This document shows positions 6,238 through 10,297 of a stretch of DNA of 10,297 nucleotides, piece by piece. Position numbers and translations under genes: made by a program. Each line of letters starts with the position of its first letter. Position 1 is the first letter of the stretch. The notes beneath the pieces were generated by a model. The model ran no database searches and was not told where the DNA came from. It saw only the letters and a list, made by a program, of their open reading frames with translations. The DNA comes from JBOGGN01 sp050744165. GTDB lineage: Bacteria > Actinomycetota > Acidimicrobiia > Acidimicrobiales > Palsa-688. The stretch is from positions 1 to 10,297 of the forward strand of contig JBOGGN010000136.1 in the NCBI GenBank assembly GCA_050744165.1, in the 5' to 3' direction.

Positions 6238-7479
6238 ATGGGCCTAGACCGCGCCCTGGCGGAGGAGGTCTGCTCGGTTGGGCTGCAACGGGGCCTCGAC
6301 GCCATTGGCATCGCCCCCGCCGGGGTGTTTGATCGGACCCGCCGGGACCTCCATCAAAGGAAGGCCGAGGGCCTGCACGGAGGCATGGCATTCACGTACC
6401 GCAACCCGGATCGGTCGACCGATCCGTCACGCGCCGTTGCCGGGGCCCGGGCGCTCATCGTCGGAGCCCGCCGCTACCCGGCGGACCCCGTCGCGCCGGC
6501 CGGCGCCAACCCGGCCGAGCCGACGGCGCGCGTCGCCCGATACGCCACCGAGGACCACTACCGCCCGCTGCGAGCAGCGCTGTCCGAAGTGGCCGAGCGG
6601 CTCCGCCACCATGGGTGGCGGGCGCTGGTGGTCGCCGACGACAACGCCCTCGTCGATCGCGAGGCAGCCCGGCGCGCCGGACTCGGGTGGTACGGCAAGA
6701 ACACCAACGTGCTTCTGCCCGGGCGCGGCTCGTGGTTCGTGCTCGGCAGTGTCGTCACTGACGCCCCACTCCCGGCGGCCGAACAACCCGTCGCCGATGG
6801 CTGTGGTGCCTGCCGGCGGTGCCTCGCGGGCTGCCCCACTGGGGCCCTCGTTGCTCCCGGTGTGCTCGATGCCCGGCGATGCCTGGCCTGGCTCCTACAA
6901 GCTCCGGGCTGGTTTCCCTCCGAATTGCGCTCTGCGGTGGGCGACCGCATCTACGGGTGCGACGACTGCCAGGAGGTGTGCCCCGAGAACCGGGTCGCCG
7001 CCCTCCCGGCTGGGGCCGGCGCCGGGACCATCGGAGGCGCAACAACCACCTCCCCAACAACCGCCTCCGCAACAACGGCCTCCGCAACAACGGCCTCCGC
7101 AGAAGGCGGCGACGACGGCGCCGGCGAATCGAAAGCGGCCGTTGAGGGGTTGGGGGCGACGGTTCCGGTGCTGGCAGTGCTCGGCGCGTCGGACGACGAG
7201 TTGCTGGCCCGTTTCGGGCGTTGGTACATCGCAGAACGCCAGCCGCGCTACCTGCGGCGCAACGCGTTGCTGGTGCTCGGCAACACCGCCGACGGGCGGG
7301 CTCCGGGCGTCGAGATCATGCTCGGGCGATACCTGCAGGATCCGGATCCCATGCTTCGTGGCCACGCCGTGTGGGCGGCTGCCCGGCTCGGCCGCCACGA
7401 TCTTTTGGTCTCCTTCGACGGCGAGGAGGACAGCCAGGTTCGAGCCGAGTTGGAGCAAGCCGCGGCTGATCTGACTTAG
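6238..7479 (+). CDS. queG: epoxyqueuosine reductase family protein (QueG), with low-complexity insert
   Basis: QueG reduces epoxyqueuosine to queuosine in tRNA, using a cobalamin cofactor and two [4Fe-4S] clusters. From ATG 6238 there are 413 residues. Seen in order: an N-terminal domain; ADDNALVDREAARRAGLGWYGKNT (133-156), where Asp134 lies at the expected catalytic position; the first cluster motif CGACRRCLAGCP with Cys189, 192, 195 and 199; Cys215; YGCDDCQEVCPENR with Cys241, 244 and 248. All eight cluster cysteines are present. An odd Thr/Ala/Ser stretch of about 40 residues follows, then a HEAT-like C-terminus (RYLRRNALLVLGN, MLRGHAVWAAARLG) as in bacterial QueG. The segment after Cys215 (LAWLLQAPGWFP) departs from the usual sequence. 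A TTG at 6232 is an alternative start. No clear ribosome-binding site is seen, and the sepH stop is 11 bases upstream, so translational coupling is plausible. No other queuosine gene is nearby. Confidence 0.88.
   Translation: MGLDRALAEEVCSVGLQRGLDAIGIAPAGVFDRTRRDLHQRKAEGLHGGMAFTYRNPDRSTDPSRAVAGARALIVGARRYPADPVAPAGANPAEPTARVARYATEDHYRPLRAALSEVAERLRHHGWRALVVADDNALVDREAARRAGLGWYGKNTNVLLPGRGSWFVLGSVVTDAPLPAAEQPVADGCGACRRCLAGCPTGALVAPGVLDARRCLAWLLQAPGWFPSELRSAVGDRIYGCDDCQEVCPENRVAALPAGAGAGTIGGATTTSPTTASATTASATTASAEGGDDGAGESKAAVEGLGATVPVLAVLGASDDELLARFGRWYIAERQPRYLRRNALLVLGNTADGRAPGVEIMLGRYLQDPDPMLRGHAVWAAARLGRHDLLVSFDGEEDSQVRAELEQAAADLT
7041..7100 (+). repeat. 15-bp tandem repeat, four units, inside queG
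   Basis: Four units lie at 7041-7055, 7056-7070, 7071-7085 and 7086-7100. The last two are identical (AACAACGGCCTCCGC), the second differs by one base and the first by four. They encode TTASA-type pentapeptides between the second iron-sulphur motif and the HEAT-like part of QueG. The unit is a multiple of three, so expansion keeps the frame. Confidence 0.93.
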
Positions 7480-7569
7480 CCGGTCGGTAGATGAGAGGCT
7501 GAAGGGGCTCCGGACGGCCAGCCCTGGCCACCACAGTCCCTTTCGATCCCGCCAAGGCTCCGACTCGCC

Positions 7570-8715
7570 GTGCCCCATCTGCTCGTCACCAACGACTTTC
7601 CGCCGAAGATCGGCGGGATCCAGTCCTATCTCTGGGAGTTGTGGCGGCGGCTTCCGGCGTCGGAGGTGACGGTGCTCACCACCGCCCACCGCAGTGGTCA
7701 GGTGTTCGACCGCGACCAACCCTTCCGCATCGTCCGCAGCCGGCTGTCGGTCCTGCTGCCCAATCGCGTCCTGGCTCGCCGGATTCGCCGCCTGGCGGCC
7801 GAGGTGGGAGCCACGGCGGTGGTTCTCGACCCGGCGCTGCCGCTCGGCGTTATCGGACCGAGGCTCGGCATGCCGTACGCCGTCGTGGTGCACGGCTCCG
7901 AGGTGAGCGTGCCGGGCCGGATGCCGATCACCCGATCAATGCTGGCGCGCACCGTCTCGCACGCGTCGCTCTTGATCGCCGCGGGCGGCTACCCCGAGCG
8001 AGAAGCCCGCCACGCCGTGGCCGACGGTGTCCCCTTTCCGCCGGTGGTGCAGATCCCGCCCGGTGTCGATGTCGCCCGGTTCCACCCGCTCGCAGCCATC
8101 GACCGGGCCGCCACCCGGGCTCGCTTGCGATTGCCGACCCAGGGTCCCCTGGTTGTCAGTGTCAGCCGCCTGGTGCCTCGCAAGGGGATGGACACACTCA
8201 TCGAGGCGTCGGCCCGCCTGGCCCGTGACCACCCCGACTTGACCGTAGCCATCGCCGGTACCGGTCGGGATCAGGCTCGGTTGCGGCATCTGATCCGCCG
8301 GTTCGATGCTCCCGTCGAGTTGCTCGGCCGGGTCGGCGATGTCGACCTTCCGGCGTTGTACGGCTGCGCTGACGTCTTTGCCATGTGCTGCCGTCGCCGC
8401 TGGCGAGGCTTGGAGCAGGAAGGTTTCGGCATCGTCTTCCTCGAGGCGGCGGCGTGCGGCGTGCCGTCGGTGGCCGGCGACAGCGGCGGGGCGGCGGAAG
8501 CCGTCGAAGATGGCGAGACTGGCTTCGTGGTGCACGCACCGAGCGATCCGAAGGCAGTCGCGGCCGCGCTCGGCCGACTGCTCAGCGATAGCGGCCTGGT
8601 CTCCCAACAGGGCCAAGCAGCCCGGGCCCGGGTCGAGGCGGAGTTCGACTACGACATCCTGAGCCGTCGGCTCCTCGGGGCGCTGGGCGGTATGGCCGAG
8701 GTGTCCCGCACGTGA
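7570..8715 (+). CDS. GT4 glycosyltransferase, PimB-like
   Basis: This is a 381-residue GT-B fold glycosyltransferase of family GT4, close in pattern to mycobacterial and corynebacterial PimB, which adds the second mannose to phosphatidyl-inositol monomannoside on the cytoplasmic face of the membrane. Visible marks: VTNDFPPKIGGIQSYL (6-21, glycine-rich acceptor-site loop), VVVHGSE (105-111), IPPGVD (162-167), VSRLVPRKGMDTL (198-210, with the Arg and Lys that contact the sugar nucleotide phosphates), ADVFAM (267-272), and the E-x7-E motif with Glu284 and Glu292 in EGFGIVFLE. SGGAAEAVEDGETGFVV closes the nucleotide pocket. The GTG start at 7570 has only a weak AAGG 12 bases upstream; the preceding 90 bases hold a small GGCCA/TGGCC hairpin and nothing else clear. 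It overlaps the next gene by four bases. Whether the substrate is really a PI-mannoside is inference. Confidence 0.9.
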   Translation: MPHLLVTNDFPPKIGGIQSYLWELWRRLPASEVTVLTTAHRSGQVFDRDQPFRIVRSRLSVLLPNRVLARRIRRLAAEVGATAVVLDPALPLGVIGPRLGMPYAVVVHGSEVSVPGRMPITRSMLARTVSHASLLIAAGGYPEREARHAVADGVPFPPVVQIPPGVDVARFHPLAAIDRAATRARLRLPTQGPLVVSVSRLVPRKGMDTLIEASARLARDHPDLTVAIAGTGRDQARLRHLIRRFDAPVELLGRVGDVDLPALYGCADVFAMCCRRRWRGLEQEGFGIVFLEAAACGVPSVAGDSGGAAEAVEDGETGFVVHAPSDPKAVAAALGRLLSDSGLVSQQGQAARARVEAEFDYDILSRRLLGALGGMAEVSRT

Positions 8716-9326
8716 GCTCGGCGACCAATCGTGGCCGGTCGGGGGCCAGCAAGGGCGGCTCCTCGAAGGCCGCCAAAGGCAGTCGAACCGGGCGCTCGCA
8801 GAAGGCCATGCCGGCCGGTGCCGAGGCCGTGCGGGCCGAGCGGCTGGCCGCCCGCCAGGCCCGCCAGTTGCCTGAGTCGACCCCGGACCATCACCAGGGA
8901 ACCGGCATCATCGGCTCCGCGCTGCTCGGTACCGCGCTGTTCACGGTCATCTCGCTCATCGCCATCGCGGTTCCGGCCGCCCGCATTGTGGCGGTGGTGG
9001 TCGACCTCGTGCTCCTGGTGGCGGGCAGTGGCTTGTACATCCTCGGATGGGGTGTCGCCGCCGGGCGCAGCCGTGACTGCGAGATCCGCCTTTGGAATCT
9101 GATCCTGCTCGAAGACATCGCCCCCAACCGGGTCCGGGCGTGGCTGCTCGGCGCCGTCGCAGTCGAGATCGTCGTTGCCGGCGCCACCTGCTGGATCGCC
9201 GACGCGCTGGCGTTCGGCTGGCTGGTTCCGGTGTGGGGCTTGGCGCACTGCGAATACTGGGGCGCCCGCTACGGGGCGTTTCTGTCCCGACAACCGCAGG
9301 ACCCGCCCCCATCCCGCCGGCGGTAG
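8712..9326 (+). CDS. four-helix membrane protein of unknown function
   Basis: The product has 204 residues, starting at a GTG whose last bases form the GTGA overlap with the glycosyltransferase stop, a strong sign of translational coupling. The first 60 residues are hydrophilic and rich in Ser, Gly, Lys, Arg and Ala, with a helical AEAVRAERLAARQARQ part. Four hydrophobic segments follow at about 65-87, 91-115, 143-163 and 165-180. Between the second and third is a cytoplasmic-type loop, GRSRDCEIRLWNLILLEDIAPNRVRAW. The tail is Pro/Arg-rich. I do not recognise a domain. Its tie to a PimB-like enzyme suggests a role in envelope glycolipid assembly, but that is only context. No signal peptide is seen. 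Confidence 0.82.
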   Translation: MSSATNRGRSGASKGGSSKAAKGSRTGRSQKAMPAGAEAVRAERLAARQARQLPESTPDHHQGTGIIGSALLGTALFTVISLIAIAVPAARIVAVVVDLVLLVAGSGLYILGWGVAAGRSRDCEIRLWNLILLEDIAPNRVRAWLLGAVAVEIVVAGATCWIADALAFGWLVPVWGLAHCEYWGARYGAFLSRQPQDPPPSRRR

Positions 9327-9562
9327 ACGCGCCGGTCGTCGTGGCCGGCACTCGGGGCGGGGTCTCACTGGCTTACTCGGGCTCGGCTGAAGGAAATAGT
9401 TGGCTGAACGGATCACCACTCGGGACCCTCAAGAGGGTGGTGACCCCCCAACTCGCCCGCAGCGAACGCGCGATCTCCTTGTCAACATGCATTAACCTCC
9501 GCGTTGTTGGTGATCGGTCGGACTGCGCTGCCGGTCGCAATCGGCGAATGAGGGGAGCGCAG
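9327..9562. other. 236-base spacer with a nested imperfect hairpin
   Basis: No gene is supported here on either strand. The spacer contains ACCCT (9425-9429) pairing with AGGGT (9434-9438), with outer arms TCACC (9413-9417) and GGTGA (9439-9443) and a 7-base bulge on the left. No T-run follows, so it is not a standard terminator. TTGTCA at 9479-9484 resembles a -35 box, but no good -10 lies at the right distance. The spacer probably carries the promoter of the SRPBCC/ATPase pair, not located here. Confidence 0.4.
9551..9557 (+). promoter_or_regulatory. ribosome-binding site that sets the SRPBCC start
   Basis: AGGGGAG lies five bases upstream of GTG 9563. It lies inside the coding sequence if ATG 9548 is used, and no purine-rich site precedes 9548. 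The GTG is therefore the better start. Confidence 0.6.
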
Positions 9563-10006
9563 GTGGAGGAGAAGGTCGTCGAGCGCACCATCGTCCGGGC
9601 GACGCCCGACGAGTTGTTCGCCATCCTCACCGACTTCGATGACTACCCGCGGTGGTCCGACGAGGTGAAGTCGGTGACGGTGCTGGCTCGCGACGAGCGC
9701 GGCCGCGGCACCAAGGTGGCCTACCGGGTCGCCGCCTTCGGGCGCAGCACCGCTTTGACCTTGGTGTACGACTACCGGGAGGCGCCGCGGCGGTTCTCCT
9801 GGGTCCAGGAATCCGGCGACATCACCGAAACCTACGACGGCTCCTACACCCTGGACTCCGAGGGCAACGGCAGTCACGAGACCGAGGTCCACTACCAGCT
9901 GAGCGTCGAGCTGAAGGTCCCGTTGCCCGGCTTCGTGAAACGGAGGGCCGAGAGCCGCCTCGGGGTCAAGATCCTGCACGAGTTGAAAGTCCGGGCAGAA
10001 GGGTGA
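9563..10006 (+). CDS. SRPBCC (START/Bet v1-like) family protein
   Basis: This protein of 147 residues has the length and pattern of a single SRPBCC domain, a helix-grip fold with a hydrophobic cavity for lipids or polyketide-like ligands. It begins VVERTIVRATPDELFAILTDFDDYPRWSDEVKSV, the usual first strand, helix pair and Pro-x-Trp turn. Strands follow (TKVAYRVAAFG, TALTLVYDY, FSWVQESGDITETYDGSYTL, ETEVHYQLSVEL), then the long C-terminal helix (VKRRAESRLGVKILHELKVRAEG). A short insert, KVPLPGFVKRR, precedes that helix. ATG 9548 is an alternative start adding five residues. The ArsA/GET3-like gene follows directly and may overlap. The same pair occurs, as I recall it, in M. tuberculosis (Rv2185c and Rv2184c), suggesting a joint role, perhaps handling a lipid ligand; that role is inference. 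Confidence 0.88.
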   Translation: MEEKVVERTIVRATPDELFAILTDFDDYPRWSDEVKSVTVLARDERGRGTKVAYRVAAFGRSTALTLVYDYREAPRRFSWVQESGDITETYDGSYTLDSEGNGSHETEVHYQLSVELKVPLPGFVKRRAESRLGVKILHELKVRAEG

Positions 10007-10035
10007 GCGGGTGCCGCGAGGCAGGGTCCAACGCG

Positions 10036-10297
10036 GTGCCCTGCCGCGTGTTGCTCTTTACCGGCAAGGGCGGCGTCGGCAAGACATCGGTGGCCGCGGC
10101 TACGGCGCTGCGTTGCGCCGACTCCGGCTTGCGGACCCTGGTGCTGTCGACCGACGGCGCGCACAGCCTGAGCGACGCCCTCGAGACCTCCCTCGACGGT
10201 TCGCCCCGAGCGCTCGACGAGCAGCTCTGGGGCCAGGAACTCGACGCCGCTGAGCGCCTGGAGGACGCCTGGGGCGACATACGGGAGTACCTGCGCC
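10036..10297 (+). CDS. ArsA/GET3-family ATPase, N-terminal part (3' end outside window)
   Basis: The frame runs off the window end after 87 codons. RVLLFTGKGGVGKTSVAAATALR carries the deviant Walker A motif GKGGVGKTS of the ArsA/GET3 branch of the SIMIBI ATPases. LVLSTDGAHSLSDALE is the switch I region, where most members have D-P-A-H/S; here the Pro is Gly. These ATPases are cytoplasmic, dimerise on ATP binding and move metalloids (ArsA) or tail-anchored proteins (GET3); actinobacterial members have no settled role. Three starts are possible: GTG 10003, overlapping the SRPBCC stop as GTGA; GTG 10036 (MPCRVLLF), with GAGG at 10018-10021; and GTG 10048. I chose 10036 because family members usually begin just before the VLLFTGKGG strand. 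No arsenic gene is nearby. Confidence 0.9.
   Translation, partial: MPCRVLLFTGKGGVGKTSVAAATALRCADSGLRTLVLSTDGAHSLSDALETSLDGSPRALDEQLWGQELDAAERLEDAWGDIREYLR

Noticed and set aside
4668..6311. 547-codon open frame on the minus strand opposite the sepH tail
   Set aside because: Its translation is a Pro/Ala/Arg-rich string with no domain, and the plus frame is continuous with the DUF3071 domain. An 18-bp repetitive G+C-rich array lacking stops on one strand readily stays open on the other.
7516..7529. GGCCA/TGGCC hairpin after queG as a terminator
   Set aside because: The stem is only five base pairs with no T-run; such stems are frequent by chance in this base composition.
9092..9562. Upstream extension of the SRPBCC reading frame by more than 150 codons
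   Set aside because: It overlaps the membrane-protein gene out of frame and adds residues with no family resemblance. The SRPBCC fold begins just after 9563, behind a good ribosome-binding site.
10011..10253. 80-codon frame from GTG 10011
   Set aside because: It is out of frame with the Walker A-bearing ATPase reading and gives Arg-rich sequence without a domain.

Overview
The window is very G+C-rich bacterial DNA with GTG and TTG starts, dense coding and several 4-base start/stop overlaps. Its gene content points to an actinobacterium. The strongest markers are a SepH/DUF3071 cell-division protein, a PimB-like GT4 glycosyltransferase, and the run glycosyltransferase, membrane protein, SRPBCC protein, ArsA/GET3-type ATPase. 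From memory, Mycobacterium tuberculosis has a comparable neighbourhood between Rv2184c (ArsA-like), Rv2185c (SRPBCC), Rv2188c (PimB) and Rv2192c (TrpD). A deep-branching group such as Acidimicrobiia would fit, but that placement is inference.

Layout: the window opens in the 3' end of an acyl-CoA dehydrogenase gene, whose stop codon lies in a 14-bp tandem repeat. Then comes trpD (anthranilate phosphoribosyltransferase). A convergent hairpin separates trpD from a two-gene minus-strand unit, which encodes a single-pass membrane protein and a stand-alone Lrp/AsnC ligand-binding domain. Divergent from that unit are two very small Cys-rich genes on the plus strand. Next is a giant sepH, whose normal DUF3071 N-terminus of about 220 residues is followed by some 840 residues of disordered Pro/Ala/Ser and then (D/E)RPxxx-repeat sequence. 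queG (epoxyqueuosine reductase family) follows 11 bases later and has its own expanded low-complexity insert. The window ends with the PimB-like glycosyltransferase, a four-helix membrane protein that overlaps it by 4 bases, a 236-base gap, a SRPBCC/START-fold protein, and the start of an ArsA/GET3-like ATPase.

Functionally, trpD belongs to tryptophan synthesis, sepH to Z-ring control, queG to tRNA queuosine modification and the glycosyltransferase to envelope glycolipid assembly. The genes do not form one pathway. They read as a conserved chromosomal housekeeping neighbourhood with no sign of a mobile element, phage, CRISPR array, tRNA or rRNA. The least ordinary item is the repeat-bearing SepH. 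Several short in-frame tandem duplications (18-bp units in sepH, 15-bp units in queG, a 14-bp unit at the acyl-CoA dehydrogenase stop) suggest that replication slippage has been active across the region.
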